Counted from the first letter of the stretch, positions 47,685 through 59,552 are shown. The stretch is DNA of 64,000 nucleotides from Cristatella mucedo (GCA_009760855.2 WPIO01000001.1:16678501-16742500); one strand, 5' to 3'. The notes: generated by a model from the letters alone, not told the origin. Made by a program: numbers and translations.

Positions 47685-48130
47685 GTGAGCGACGAGTCGG
47701 AGGCAGCGAGTGCCAGAGCCGCCGAAGTGTCGCCATTAGCGGAGGGAGCGCCGCGGAGCGAGCGCCCGGCGCAAGAGCGCTCGAGCCGCCGATCCTGTCG
47801 ATTGCGCGACGCGTTTCGCGGCGTGCTTCGTCCGCACGGACTACGACGGCGGCTCTCACTCTCCCGCGAGCGAGCGCCTCGGACGGGGTCACGAGGGCGA
47901 GAGCGTCAGGCGAGACGCCATCTCGTGCGCCGTAGCCGTCTTCCTCCTCGCTCGGCGACGAGACGCTCGCTCACAGTCGGCGCGAGCAGCTCGACCGGAT
48001 AGGCCGATCGGCCTCGAGCGCCTAAACTGCGAGATCGGCACTAACACACCGATCCGCACCGAGGGTCTCTCTCCCTCACTCGAGCAGTGCATCGAGTTCA
48101 AGGTCGCGTCACTTACCTTCGTCTGCCTTC

Positions 48131-48638
48131 GATTACCTGTGCCTGTGGCTAACTGGAAATCCCAGGAAAACTGCCTCGCCTTCAGCTACTGTGCTTCCAA
48201 AACGCGGAGAAGCTCACTGCCGACTGACATCATTTCTTGATTCAACGGCATTCAACAGAAGCTGGATATCTGGTTATTTCCCACCCAGCAGTCGCCGCCG
48301 CCATCGTCGTGTCTCTCTCGTAGTGAATTGTCCTTTCATTGTGATTACGCGTTACGAAACTATTCATTCGAAAGCAATAGAGGGCTACAGGGGTCTGTAA
48401 TAAGCCACGACTTACAAAACTCCCGATCGGCCTAGCGAGAAACTTTTCTCTTGCTCAGCGCCTTTATTTCCACATGCTGCCTGTTAAATGACTTTAGCTG
48501 GATTGTGTTCTGCTTAAACGTGAAATATGAAATAGGCGATGTTATTAAGTGCAGTTCAGAAACCGAGTCTAATATTTAGGCAGCCATAATTAGAACGATT
48601 TAGCGAACTATAGTTTTACTGCACCATTCTTAATTTTA
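48131..48638. other. Intergenic, no gene recognised
   Basis: Transition from the CpG-rich block to background composition. No supported feature. Confidence 0.5.
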
Positions 48639-48639
48639 A

Positions 48640-48735
48640 CAATAACAATACAACGCTTTGTAGTGCCATCAGAGAACTTAATCTCTTTCTGGGCACATTT
48701 ACCTATGCTGTGAAGGAGGCATGATCGAATAAAAA
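48640..48735 (-). mobile_element. LINE B tail fragment
   Basis: TTAACAATAACAATAC, TAGTGCCATCAGAGAACTTA and CTCTTTCTGGGCACATTTAC form a minus-strand family B tail. Confidence 0.8.
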
Positions 48736-48816
48736 GCCTTTTCGAAAATTTTGAAAATGTGTATATTATCTCTGACCATGTCATGCATGTTGTGATCATT
48801 GACATTGTACATACTA

Positions 48817-49056
48817 ACTTGCGACCTGGCCAGTATATAAAGCGTGACTTGCGACCTGGCCAGTATATAAAGCGCGACTTGCGACCTGGCCAGTATATAA
48901 AGCGTGACTTGCGACCTGGCTAGTATATAAAGCGTGACTTGCGACCTGGCCAGTATATAAAGCGTGACTTGCGACCTGGCTAGTATATAAAGCGTGACTT
49001 GCGACTTGGCCAGTATATAAAGCGTGAGTTGCGACCTGGCCAGTATATAAAGCGCG
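48817..49056 (+). repeat. Eight 30-bp units, each with a TATA box
   Basis: Every unit contains ACTTGCGACCTGGCCAGTAT followed by ATAAAGCGTG. Variation is limited to GGCTAG for GGCCAG (units 4 and 6), AGCGCG for AGCGTG (units 2 and 8), one GACTTGG and one GAGTTGC. Each carries TATATAAAGCG, a good match to a core-promoter TATA box, so eight boxes lie exactly 30 bp apart in plus orientation. Because 30 is a multiple of three, minus-strand frames read a 10-residue cycle (ALYTGQVASH), which I take as fortuitous. Confidence 0.97.
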
Positions 49057-49105
49057 AGCGTCGCCGCTGTTGCTCCCTCGCAGCCGCGGTCTGCCGGTCG
49101 GTGAG
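49043..49105 (+). promoter_or_regulatory. Possible core promoter and donor after the TATA array
   Basis: The last TATATAAA (49043-49050) is followed 25-35 bases later by GCTGTTGCTCCCTCGCAGCC and then by a splice-donor-like CGGTCG|GTGAGTC at about 49099-49106. That order (TATA, presumed start near 49075, short exon, GTGAGT) would suit a short non-coding first exon. No transcript evidence is available from sequence alone. Confidence 0.25.
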
Positions 49106-49106
49106 T

Positions 49107-49895
49107 CATAGCGTACCAACCGCTGACCGGTGCGCCAAGGCTAGCGACAGCCTGGCAAGGCCGGACCCCGGTTGTCGACAGCGGAAAAGTAGAGCCATGA
49201 TTCTAGGCGTCGGTCGCCATGCCATTTGACAACACCGACGACGCCCTCGGGCAGGGCGTAGGCCGCAAGATCGCTAGGAGCGCGGGCGGCGCCCACGACT
49301 TTCTGCCGCGAGGTCAGGGACCAGCAACGGTCGCACAAATTTTGCCTCCTTATCGTCATTGACATCTTCTTGATTTATCCCAATAAGATCAACCCAGTTT
49401 ATGGCATTAGTGCCCATGGCTTTCATTTTTGCAGCAGTAACTGAAATGAATCTTAGCAGACTTTTTGTCAGCCATGGCTTTTATTTGAGATAATCACTAA
49501 CTTTTGAATCAGATACTTGAGTAATTTCTGCCTTAAGGAGATGCTCCTTGCTGTTTAATACGAGTATTGCCTCTTGAACCCTTAGGATTGAGCGTTGATT
49601 TTGAGTTAAGATAAGTTAGAGCCATATTGCTATGCAAGTAACTTGATATTAATTGAGCATTACTCCATATTGAGCTAAATTTCACCTCTTAATTCCTTAA
49701 TTAAATTCACCTTTTAATTCCTTTATTCTTTCTTAATTCCTTAATTCCCCACTTACTTTCAAATTTCTGTAAAGCAACGATCATCTGGAGTTTTTAGCGT
49801 TCAATTTTTCGATCAGTATTTTGCTTAATGTGGCCTATTGACATTTTTTGATGTGATGCAAGCCTCGTAAGATGTGGCAAATGCTTATTTCAACA
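49107..49895. other. Intergenic, one small unassigned frame
   Basis: A 47-codon frame (49219-49362, starting MPFDNTDDALGQGVGRK) lies downstream of the TATA array and is distinct from background in GC content, but it has no motif. From 49660 to 49760 an AT-rich stretch repeats CTTAATTCCTTAATT. Confidence 0.35.
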
Positions 49896-49899
49896 ATTT

Positions 49900-52060
49900 T
49901 AGCTTAAATTCGGCGTCCAAAAATCTTGAATATCGGCATCATAAAAATTGGTAAATTACTGATTTTATTGAAATTGGGGGAAATTAGTAGCAACGCAAGT
50001 TGGTGGCGGCTTCTACCGCTATTGTGACTCAGCCTGGTTCCATAGGCGTGGTCAACGCTTCCTGGCACCTGAAATCCCATCACGTCTCCCCGCTGTTTTG
50101 TTTTAAAGTTGCCCTCCAGTGTCAGATTCATCATGGACTGACGAAGGTCGTCCTTCTCCCATTTCAGAATGATAATATCGGATTAAACACTGGTTGTATT
50201 GACAAGGCGCTTGCCAGGCCGCCGAAGAACATGCGCACAGACAGAAAATGGTCCCCCAAAAGCATGCCATCCCGCGTTGGAAAATTTGGTGTGGTCTTGA
50301 TTGTCGATGATGGTTTTAGTATGGGGTTCACGCTAGTAGACGTTGAAGAGTGCTTGTTGATCTTGTTCGACACGATCGATCTTTGTAGTCACGCTCAGCC
50401 TGAACACAAGTTACACCATTCGTTAGTTTCAATCCGAAAAGAGAAATCTCTGTCAAAATGGACGCTCTGCCAGCACCATCTAGATCTTGCAACAGATCCA
50501 GGAGCCCCGTTTGCGGAGGTGGCACTCCGCGTCTACGATTTTAACCCACCAACGATTCGAAATGACGGATTCGTCAGGCTGCATGCTCTTGAACTCACTG
50601 TTAGAATAAATCAGTTCAATATTCGTTGATTGCCTAAGGCGGACGGAAAGATTTTTGATCTAGGTGGTTTTTTGGGAAAGAACCGTGTATGGAGATTGCA
50701 GATTCGCCAACGTGACACTGACCAGCTCGAGTAGTGGTCAAACACTGGCCGCCATCAGCCACCAACGTTCGTCGGGCGCCGAAGCAAGATTCTTCTCAGC
50801 AATCCAATTCATCACACGACGGCGATGCTGGAGCATCCAAGATAGGATTCGCTCAAGATGAGCCCGTTGACTGGTATCTTTCGGGCATGTTGTACCCATT
50901 TCTAGTTGTAGATTCTGCTGGCGGCGTAGATGAACGCTGAAATGGTGAGCGGTCTTATAGAACGTTGCCCCATCCATGGAATGACAGCCTTTACGAAAAG
51001 GTCGACCCGGTCAGGTCACTATTTGCGCATCAACACGGATTCAGCCTCTTGATCGATTCGCGTCACCACACCCGAATGTCGTCCTGTCATTGTGTTCTCG
51101 CCGTTGGAGCTGAATGCAACGATTTTTGAACGCCAATTGTCGAATAGCCAGCCCATGCAGAATGCGACAGATCATGCCAGCAATATTCCCAGCAGTATGA
51201 GGATCGTGGAAAAGTACTGCGATCAGATGCAGATTGATCACAACACCTTTGGCACACAAATGAATCCGAATGTAGAATTCCGAGACTGATCGATGCGTGG
51301 AGCTATCGCTAGCAAGAGAAAACGCCCAAGCTCGGGCAGAGCTCAAAATATCGTACATGCGTTGGAGATTCATGGTGACACCGACTCAAACATACTTACT
51401 GACGAGAGTATCATTGATGCTGACAAGCTTGACATTGCGGAAGGCTTTGTGCTGATCGATGACACAACTAAGAAGACGCTGTGTCGGCAACTGTTTGGAA
51501 CAGAGACAAGCTTTTTCCAATTGATAAAGCTCTCCGACTCGTCATCGGCACGAACGAACAGCTGGGCACAGATATCCTCAACGATTTTCTTATCCACCCC
51601 GAGATGTAGGACATCGCTGCTCTTGACAATGTACCGATCGATGGACGTCGGTTTCGCAGCATTGAAGGATTCCTTCTTTTTGTCTGTTGTAGCCTTCTTG
51701 TAATGTAACGTATCTCCGTCTGCAGCTCCGCAAAGCCACGAAGACACTGTGGGTGTTACGCAGGAGAGCTCTTGCTTCTCCCGTTCGACGGTGTGCTGGG
51801 TGCCGCTGCTGTGCTTTTCATAGTTTTCTGTTTGCAGAATCGAACGCTGCAGCACTGCGGCGTTTCTAGTGCGCTGTCGCTTCGCACCACCTCCTCTCCG
51901 TTCGTTCGAAGGTCGTGCAATAACGGCACGTGACTGACGTGACGCGGGACTCGGTGTCGCATCCGGTAACTTGCAATCCAAATTCTAGAGCGTGGCGATG
52001 CTGAAAAGGTGCGACTTGACGACTCGTTTCTGCAGTCAAAAGTTGTCAAAGGGCACGTTT
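49900..52060 (-). pseudogene. Decayed hAT-family transposase
   Basis: Reading the minus strand from 52060 down, several frames together reproduce a hAT transposase. DKKIVEDICAQLFVRADDES and SFINWKKL (about 51450-51590) resemble the segment before the catalytic core. VVINLHLIAVLFHDPHTAGN (51180-51280) is the HTA block; a frameshift follows, then WRSKIVAFSSNGENTMTGRH and SGVVTRID (51050-51145), the usual WR-K-(hydrophobic)-DG-N-MTGRH-GVVTR block. VHLRRQQNLQLEMGTTCPKD and ILSWMLQHRRRVMNWIAEKN (about 50765-50925) follow. Near 49990-50130, DDLRQSMMNLTLEGNFKTKQ resembles the C-terminal SLEG-Q-KQ region. The Asp of the SNGEN block (normally DG) is Asn. Frameshifts, stops and an inserted LINE tail make it dead. 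Terminal inverted repeats were not found. Confidence 0.82.
51697..51767 (-). mobile_element. LINE family A tail nested in the hAT pseudogene
   Basis: In plus orientation TTGTAATGTAACGTATCTCC, GTCTGCAGCTCCGCAAAGCC and GTGGGTGTTACGCAGGAGAG are the reverse complement of the last 70 bases of family A at 10030-10105, including the ATTAC terminal repeat. It interrupts the transposase in the same orientation. Confidence 0.8.
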
Positions 52061-52069
52061 AAGTCGCGC

Positions 52070-53445
52070 GACAGTCGTAGGTGCACGAATTAATACCCGG
52101 CGATCACTTTTTATATTCGGCTTCACTCAGTCTTAAGATTATGTATATGTGGCGTCTAAAAATAGAATGCCACATCTCATGAGGCCTGATGTAATGTGGT
52201 GTGATTGCGAAATGTAATGTGATGCATGAATGTGATGTGGGGATGTAATGTGACTTATGACTCACCAATGTGACGCCACATCTTACGAGGCCTGATGCGA
52301 TGCTCACCAATGAAGCAGCAAGCAATGAGGCGACCAGCACAAGACGACTGAAAAGATCCTTCAAAAACTAGCTAACAATTTCGACACCTACGCTATTAAG
52401 TGTGCTGCAGCAGCTTTCGCACTCGAGTTCTTCGCCATACACATGGCGCTCGTAACGGCGCGTGTCCTCGGTAATGGTGCGTGTCCTTGAAAACTTGCGA
52501 AAAAATCCTGGGGGCGCTTGTATCTCGATGGGCGGCTAGAGGGTCGTAGTTACTGCACCGATACTCGCAGGTAACCGCTAACCCGGTAGCGTAGCAGCGC
52601 GGTACCAACGAGAAAGAGCCATGGAGCAATGGAAAATCTCTTAACAAACAGTTAACCTAGGTCATTAACGTGCACTAGTCTAATCTATAGCCATATAGAG
52701 GCGCGCGTGTACAGCACCAGCCAATATGAGTCAAAGCGTTGAACCTACGTGTAGAAGGTCAAAGCACGGTGTAAGTCGACTCGTAACATACTGACCTCGT
52801 AGCTTGACCTAGTGTCGTTGTGCTGGCGTAATTTTGCAGCGCTCCGCTGGCGACGAAGGCGCGGAGCAGCAACCGTGCGAATAGTGTGACGTCACTGCCT
52901 TCGGCAGCCAGTCGCTGCCGCTGCAGATCAGGAACTCACTACGGCGCCTAACGCGCAGGCCGGGCTACCGCGACGCTGTAAACAGCGAAATACAAATGGT
53001 GCCAACGGAAGGGAAGCTGGAAAGAGTTGTGTGGACCACGTGAGGTATACTCAAAAGGTAGCTCTTTTGTGCTCGTGCATGCGTAAGCAGACGCGCGAAT
53101 CTCAAGTTAACGGCTGTTCCGACGTTCGGCGGAGTGCCGAGATGTCATACGCTTGTCTGTCGGTGGGTCTGAAGCAGCACGCAACGTCGCGTGTCTCCTA
53201 ACAGCGAACGATAGACCAGCAGCCAGACACGACGTTATTGCTCGCCCGCAGGCGTAAGAATTGTAGATATCAAAATATACTCACATGTAGAACTAGAGCG
53301 TCGCATATTAACAAGGGACAACCAATCTGTAAGCGACAGCCAACAACGAGCATTGAACATTCATGACATCTTCAACTTCCTCAAGAAAACGCGGACGCTG
53401 AGCGTCCAGAGGACACAGGTAGCGTCCACACCAGTTATGTGCCTC
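52070..53445. other. Intergenic with a short local repeat
   Basis: A 23-bp near-identical direct repeat (GCCACATCTCATGAGGCCTG at 52169 and GCCACATCTTACGAGGCCTG at 52275) flanks an ATGTGATG/ATGTAATG-rich stretch. No gene recognised. Confidence 0.5.
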
Positions 53446-53449
53446 TTTA

Positions 53450-53605
53450 GGTTGGCAGGTAGGCTGATTTAATAGCCTCTGTTACTAGCGACAGACGAAC
53501 CTTCGCGGTATCACTACCGCTTGGAGTGGTCAATAAAGTACCGCCTACCGCAGGACTCGAACCCACGACCTGGTTCTTGTAGAGCGAGCACCTTACCTTT
53601 GGCCA
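53450..53605 (-). mobile_element. SINE2
   Basis: Minus-strand copy: GGCTGATTTAATAGCCTCTG (3' end), ACTACCGCTTGGAGTGGTCA, GCAGGACTCGAACCCACGAC (box B) and GAGCGAGCACCTTACC (box A region). Confidence 0.78.
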
Positions 53606-54148
53606 AGACCCAGGGACCACCGCTGCTCGCCTGCGGTGCCGAATGTGCGACTCGGACAGAGCCGCACATTCGGCATAATCGGTCCAGCGAAGAGCATACT
53701 TGATGCGGATGCTGCCCGGTGCCGGCCATGTCAACCGGGGCAGTAACGGCTCTTCTTTCGCGAGGCTGCACACCATTGCTTTTTCTGCCTCCTTCTGGGG
53801 GCTGTTGGAATAGGCAGATTCAATAGAGGCTTCCACAGCATTAAAGCTCACTGATCGGTCGTGAGGCTCGCAAGCACTCAGTCCGAAAATCCTCGTTCCG
53901 CTCTTATTCAGTAGAGCAGCACTTACGTCAGTTGAGCTTTCAGTACGGTCTGTTGCATGAGAATCGTCGAAACTGAACGCGCTTCTAGGGCTTGAAGGCC
54001 GCGTCCCTTACAAAGCGAACAGCAAGACTGTTTCGAGTCGCTACCAGGCACATTACTAGTGCCGAGTTGAGGAGCAATTGCACTTACGCTGGTCAGCGAC
54101 CAGCTTTCTTTAGTCGTATCAGCCGTACCAGCAGATGTCTTGCTGTCG
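53606..54148. other. Intergenic, no gene recognised
   Basis: No supported feature; short frames on both strands only. Confidence 0.5.
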
Positions 54149-54151
54149 ACA

Positions 54152-54270
54152 ATGCAATATAATTCATTTCTGTGGCGCCCGAAAAGATCTACATCTCCAT
54201 CCAATGGCGCTTCACCAACGCCACAAGGCTCGGGCCTACGACCTAGGTTGTCAAAGGCGAGCACTTTTCA
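54152..54270 (-). mobile_element. SINE1
   Basis: ATATAATTCATTTCTGTGGC, ATCTACATCTCCATCCAATG, AGGCTCGGGCCTACGACCTA (box B) and GGCGAGCAC (start of box A region). The tail hairpin is eroded. Confidence 0.75.
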
Positions 54271-54274
54271 GCAG

Positions 54275-57200
54275 CAAGTCTGCTTAGCAAATATTTGCGC
54301 ACGCGTAGATGCCTCAGAAGGCGCCAGCTCGTGCGGTAGCGTCGATTCCGCCCCTCCCCTCCCAAGAATCTCAACTGAAATCAGGGACGCTGATGAGGTC
54401 ATACAGATGAGGTCGCACAGCCGCGTTCCGTCAATTTGGCTCAGCCACTAGCAAGCAAGATGCTGTAATCCTATGAGCAAGCGGCCAGGAGAGCTTTCAA
54501 CTAAGACCGGTGTTAGGTACGGGCGAAGAAGAGCCCCGGATCTATCGGGCGGCGGCGGCTATTGGCCGGCTACCTCCCGGGGCTGGCTGCTTTTTCTCGG
54601 CCGCTATTGTAGACTGGTTGAATCAGATTCCCTTCGGCGATGACTGCTCGCTTAATGCGCAACGGGGATAGTAGCAGCAGACCGGAAATCACTGCGTGGG
54701 TGGGAGAAACCCGCTAGACAATGGCGCTACTGGGTACATTGACACGGAGGCACTCAGCAATCTACTAATCTACCAAGGAGCACCTCATGCAGCAGCAGCA
54801 GTGGCCGTGTCGCATCCCTTATACCGGACGTCGCATTGTCATCATCATTGCTCGTAACGTGAGATGGCTCTCCTTCCTGGTGGCTGCTGACTCATGCCAT
54901 TCATTCAGTCCACGATAACTAAGGAAAAGAGCAAATTCTGAACGCACAGAGACTTTGCCTTGTAAGTACGTTCTCCAAAGTTGGGGACAGTTAGCGAAAA
55001 CTGTCACGGCCACCCGTTTACCCATCGTACGACTACATTCACGGCGACAGCTTGTATGTAGGAGAACACTTTAATAGGCGAGCTTCAGCACTATCCGCAG
55101 GTCTAACCGTGAGCTGCAATCGCTCCAGACCGAGAGGTTGCGGATTCGCGAGTCACTATTCCCCCTGCTAGTCGCTCACGTAGTTGTGGCTTCTTTCGTG
55201 AGTCACTTGACTTAGGACATCTTTTGCCGCGCTGCAAGGCCGAGGCATAGATCTTTTATTATTTATTATTATTATAGATATGTCCGCAGGATGTGTCGGA
55301 TAGAGCGGCAGGAAAGTGAAGCTGCAGTCGGTGTACCCACACTGTTCTCTGCAGGACTCGCTGTGACACCATCTGGCACTCTGTGGTTCTCTTTGAGAAC
55401 AAGACCGCCTATCACGACGAATCTCTTACGCTTTTTAAGAGTGTGGCACAGTAGCCGAGGTCTAGACAGCTGTAGACGAGCGCAGTTTTCTGAAGCGTAA
55501 AAACGTACCGAAATGTCTGCAACTCCTTGTGGATGTGCTACCGTTTGTTGAAATCCCGAACATCTTTTTTAGGGACCGTCAGACTCTACGAAAGAATCAA
55601 CAGATTCAATGAGGGCTTAGAGTAACCGCAATGATTGAGCTCGCTACTTTTTGACAGCGGCTCCAAATGCGAAATGGCTGCTACCGCGAGAATCGAGAGT
55701 GCGTTTTTAGGCAAGCGTCTCGGGTCCAGTTCAGCTGCTGCAATCGGCTGGCGTCAGCGGTCAAGGACATGGCGCTTGTCGGAAACGTTTGAATAGCCAT
55801 AGTCACACACTGCTCCTGCTTTCCTAACTGTTGCAGCAAGTTGCAGCCTCGTTTCGAACCAGTCGCAACGCGCGAAGCTGCTGGCTCGTCACGGAGGAGC
55901 AGCGCTGCATTATCTCGCTACCTCGAGGCCGCTCTGCCTCTCTCGGCTTAATCTTGGCCAGAGTGCCACGGCAGAGTAAACGTCCCCAGCTCGATCCCTC
56001 GCTCTCTCTCTCTCTCTCCCTCTCAAAAAGACTCGCGCTTAGCTCTCTGTGAGCGCCACCCACCGACGAGTAGCCACTTTGGCGTGACGTCACTCTTACC
56101 ACTGCAGCATGTCATCGAAGCACTAACACTCTGAATTCTGTGCGAAGAGATTATTCTGTTAACCAGTTTATGGCAGTGCAAGAGGTTCTCTGTGAGAATT
56201 GAGCTACCAAAGTCACAGTGGCATTGCACGAATTCCCAGACCAACTTGGATGGTGCGAGGCAGTCAGGGAAGGACTGCAGTCGCCTGTTCAGCAACAACG
56301 AGTCGCTGGTCGTGCTCCGTGTCACCAGCTCCACCAGCACGCGGTCACGCGTCTTCCTTCTACGACTGGCGCTACTTTATTTAACTATATTCGGGGCATA
56401 GACTTTACGCAGCGATTGGAATTTCGTGAACTGAATGACGCGATTTTCGCGCACACTCATTTCAGAAAACTTCCTGCGGCTGCGACCGCTGCTACGGTTT
56501 CTGAAGTGGCATGTAATAAAAGAAAATTGATCGAACTTTCTCTTCCGATTCGCAGTAACTTTATTCAATGCATTTTGGTTTCATCATTCATTTAACGAGT
56601 TTCGTGCTGAGCAAAGAGATATGCCTGATACTTACCATCCCTTAATGTCAAACTGAGTGTATGGTGGATAAGTGACAAGTCGATGAAATGGAGTCTACTT
56701 GATAAGTCGCAGTCAAAATCACTTTCGCAATTGTACATAAAGGGTTGCTCATTCTATTGGGTGAACTGGCCGCAGTCTAGTGTTGTGATTTTTTTCCAGG
56801 TATCTAATGGAGCTAGGTCTGAAGCTAAAAGCATTCACCTGTCTCTAGCCCAGTGAAACGCATTGAAACCTGAACATGACACAAAAGGATCCAGAAGACT
56901 CGCTATTGCATCCCATATAGATGCTATTACGACTGTCAGTGATGATGACAACGAAGATACGACAGCTACATTGACAGCTTGGCGGAGTGTGTCTAAAAAT
57001 TCTCGATAGCAATTTATATTAGAGCCAAACAAGAAAAAGGAGCCGAATGTTAAAACCTGCCCTGCTATGTGTCGTTATTCGGTTTCTATAATTATCGCGG
57101 CTGGTGGCAGTCTTAATTAAAGGAGGGGCAGTGTAATGTCAGCATGCTAAATTGTCAAACTATGACAATGCGTTATCTCATTAGCGGCTCTTGGACAGTA

Positions 57201-58140
57201 AGAAATTGGGCATTGGATATGTCAACCCAAGGTTTAAACCGTATGAACTGGACGTGATGGTGGGGTAGGTCAGTCCGTTGCACATTGGGCTTCAAACTTG
57301 TGAGCTGTACTGCATGGCTCGTGCCGAGCAGATGAAGCCCTTTGCAGAACTAATGACTGAACAGCCCTACGCTAGCGACCGCAGGCATGCGACATTAAAG
57401 CACGACGCTCTTGATTGCTTTCGTGCTAAGCTGCCGTCGGCTTACTCGCTGTGGAGTGTGGCAGCATCTCTCGAGCCGCGCTTGTGGCGGATGACGCTGG
57501 ACTTCAGGAGCTGCTGTACTTGCTATCGAGCTATGGCTCCTTAGTCGCTGATGTGCTCTACTAAGGTCGCTATTGCTACGTACATCAAAACATCGTCAGC
57601 GGCTTCAGCTAGCAGCGGTTCGCGGTGCCAACTCTAACAGCATTCAACGAGCGTCTTCAAGGAATAGCATCCGTTAAGTGTCCGCTGTGCTTTTGGCTAG
57701 CGAATGACTCCAGTTCGGGAGCTGCTGGAGATAGTATGTAATATATGTAGATGCATATATGCGCAGCCCACGTGTGTGTAACGGTGCAACGGGCTAGGAC
57801 AACGTGTTTCACTGTGCTTGGAGCCATTTTTACGTGAAGAAAACCAATCAACTTTTCAGTAGCCAAATCAACCAGCAAAGTTGCACCACCTCGGTACGAC
57901 AATAGAGCCATGCTGCCGCTCTCTCCGTCGAGGCGTTAAAGTTCGCATGAGTCTGATCACCGGGTCCGCAGAGCTCGCAACCTTTGGTGATAAGGACGAC
58001 TCGGTGCGGGATCCGGTTTCTGGCTAATTCCGGCTTGCTCGCTGAGAGCTGCTAGCAAAGTCTCCTGAAACTGCCGGCATGCTAAATAGTGCGGAGCAAG
58101 TTTCGATGCAAAGAGGTCTCAACAAAGCAATGCACAGCAG
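54275..58140. other. Intergenic, no gene recognised
   Basis: No domain, tRNA or dispersed repeat recognised. Short arrays: TTATTATTTATTATTATTAT at 55256-55276 and (CT)n at 55998-56023. Frames of 60-125 codons (for example 56218-56595) lack motifs. Confidence 0.45.
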
Positions 58141-58147
58141 CTCTCTC

Positions 58148-58222
<75 letters not shown>
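58141..58222. repeat. (CT)n microsatellite
   Basis: About 40 CT units with one CA interruption near the start. Confidence 0.98.
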
Positions 58223-58223
<1 letters not shown>

Positions 58224-58224
58224 A

Positions 58225-59335
58225 TGTCATTACTCACCTGATGCCCGAAGAGCTGGACTGAGAGGTCGAATGGTCCAGATTTGCCGTGGTCACGCGATCC
58301 GGTTGCACGAGCGTGTGAGCTTCCCTGCCAGCAAAGCAAACTGATGAGCGTCACTGGGCAGGACGCGTCTCTAGCTGTCAACTACTTGCACCAAGAGATG
58401 TCATGATCGAAGCGTTCTTGTATTCGGCTGATGCTTTGCATATTCCTGCACCACCCTTGAATTTTTAGCCTCACCAATGACATCAGATGTAAGCCAGTGC
58501 GGAATTGAATCATCTAGCCGCGACCAAATCATATACAAACTCGCTCGCTCATCTTTCCCTCTATCTCTCTTCTTCTTCTAGATTCAGATTGAAAATTCAA
58601 TTCACTTTTCACAGAACGTAAGTTCAGTACAGATCCTGCCGTTCACAGCCCGATCGAATGAGCACCAAGAGCTGTTCCCCTGGACAGTACTTGACCTTGC
58701 CCTGCTGTTTGCTTTGATTCTCAAATCAGCGCCACCACCACTATTTGCTCAAGTCTTCGATGCCAATGAGGTGACCAATGCTTGCTGGAGAACTGAAGTG
58801 CTCGAGTATCTAGAACCGGAGCTGGCGAAATCTCAGCGCTGCGCCCGAATAGAGATATCTGCTCGGCTGGACAGCAAAGCTCGCACAATGAGTTCCCGCT
58901 CCAGCAAGAGGTAGCCGAATCTAGTGTCGATTGGTAGCCAACCCAGAAAACCGGGAAGGGACGGAAGCAGTGAAGCGGAATCACGGGGCTCTTGAAAGTG
59001 TAACTGCACGCGCCCCGCGTGACCGCGTTCTCTGACGCACCAGCGAACGCCGTGAACTGCAATGGCGAAATCAGCCGCTTTGGGCACTTGGCGCTGGAGT
59101 ATCGTTCCAGCGAATCGACGTCACTGCCGCTCTGGGCTGCCGCCTCATTGGCTAGGTTCCGAGGTCGAGCGAGCAACGGCATCGGCGGCGGCGAGCGGAA
59201 ATCGACGTCGGAAGCCTCCGATGCCTCACCGGTTAAGCGCCTGCATTTCTGCTCCTCCGCTACCTCTTATCGCGCGCTGCTCGTAATTTGACGCGCGGTC
59301 AATTAGGCGAGATCACAGAATCGCAGGCCGCGCGG
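58225..59335. other. Intergenic grading into CpG-rich DNA
   Basis: From about 58800 the sequence becomes GC/CpG-rich. A 153-codon minus-strand frame (58721-59182) and overlapping plus frames have no motif and are not called. Confidence 0.45.
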
Positions 59336-59405
59336 CGACTCGTCGGCGCGAAGCGAAGAAAGAATCGCGGCGACTCGTCGGCGCGAAGCGAAGAAAGAAT
59401 CGCGG
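59336..59405 (+). repeat. 35-bp perfect tandem duplication
   Basis: CGACTCGTCGGCGCGAAGCG followed by AAGAAAGAATCGCGG occurs twice without mismatch, 59336-59370 and 59371-59405. Confidence 0.97.
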
Positions 59406-59552
59406 CGGGACGTCGTGGCGGGGATCGCCGCTGCTGCCGCCGCCGCTGCTGCGGATTGCTGAGCGGTGCATAAGCTAGAATCCGCTGCTCCTCCTCCCTC
59501 CGCTCAGGCCGCCGCGTAGACGTAGGCGCTCGTGCTCAAACTCGCAGCGGCT

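Larger units (their letters stand above)
46142..48130. other. CpG-rich block, possible promoter and first exons
   Basis: About 2 kb of very GC- and CpG-rich DNA with many simple repeats. Open frames of up to 355 codons (minus strand 46475-47542) consist largely of repeat translations (Gly from GCC, Leu-Pro-Ala-Cys from CAGG) and Arg-rich GC artefacts. It resembles the promoter/5'-UTR region of a gene whose body would lie elsewhere. Confidence 0.45.

Noticed and set aside
48814-49119. Minus-strand frames encoding an ALYTGQVASH cycle
   Set aside because: A 30-bp tandem repeat without stops reads through automatically. There is no signal peptide or other non-repeat domain.
50000-50629. 209-codon plus-strand frame
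   Set aside because: Lies antisense to the C-terminal part of the hAT pseudogene and has no motif of its own.
58341-58372. CTGATGA with a 5-bp stem (GCGTC...GACGC), hammerhead-ribozyme-like
   Set aside because: The conserved GAAA after the second stem is missing (the sequence reads GTCTC), so the catalytic core is incomplete.
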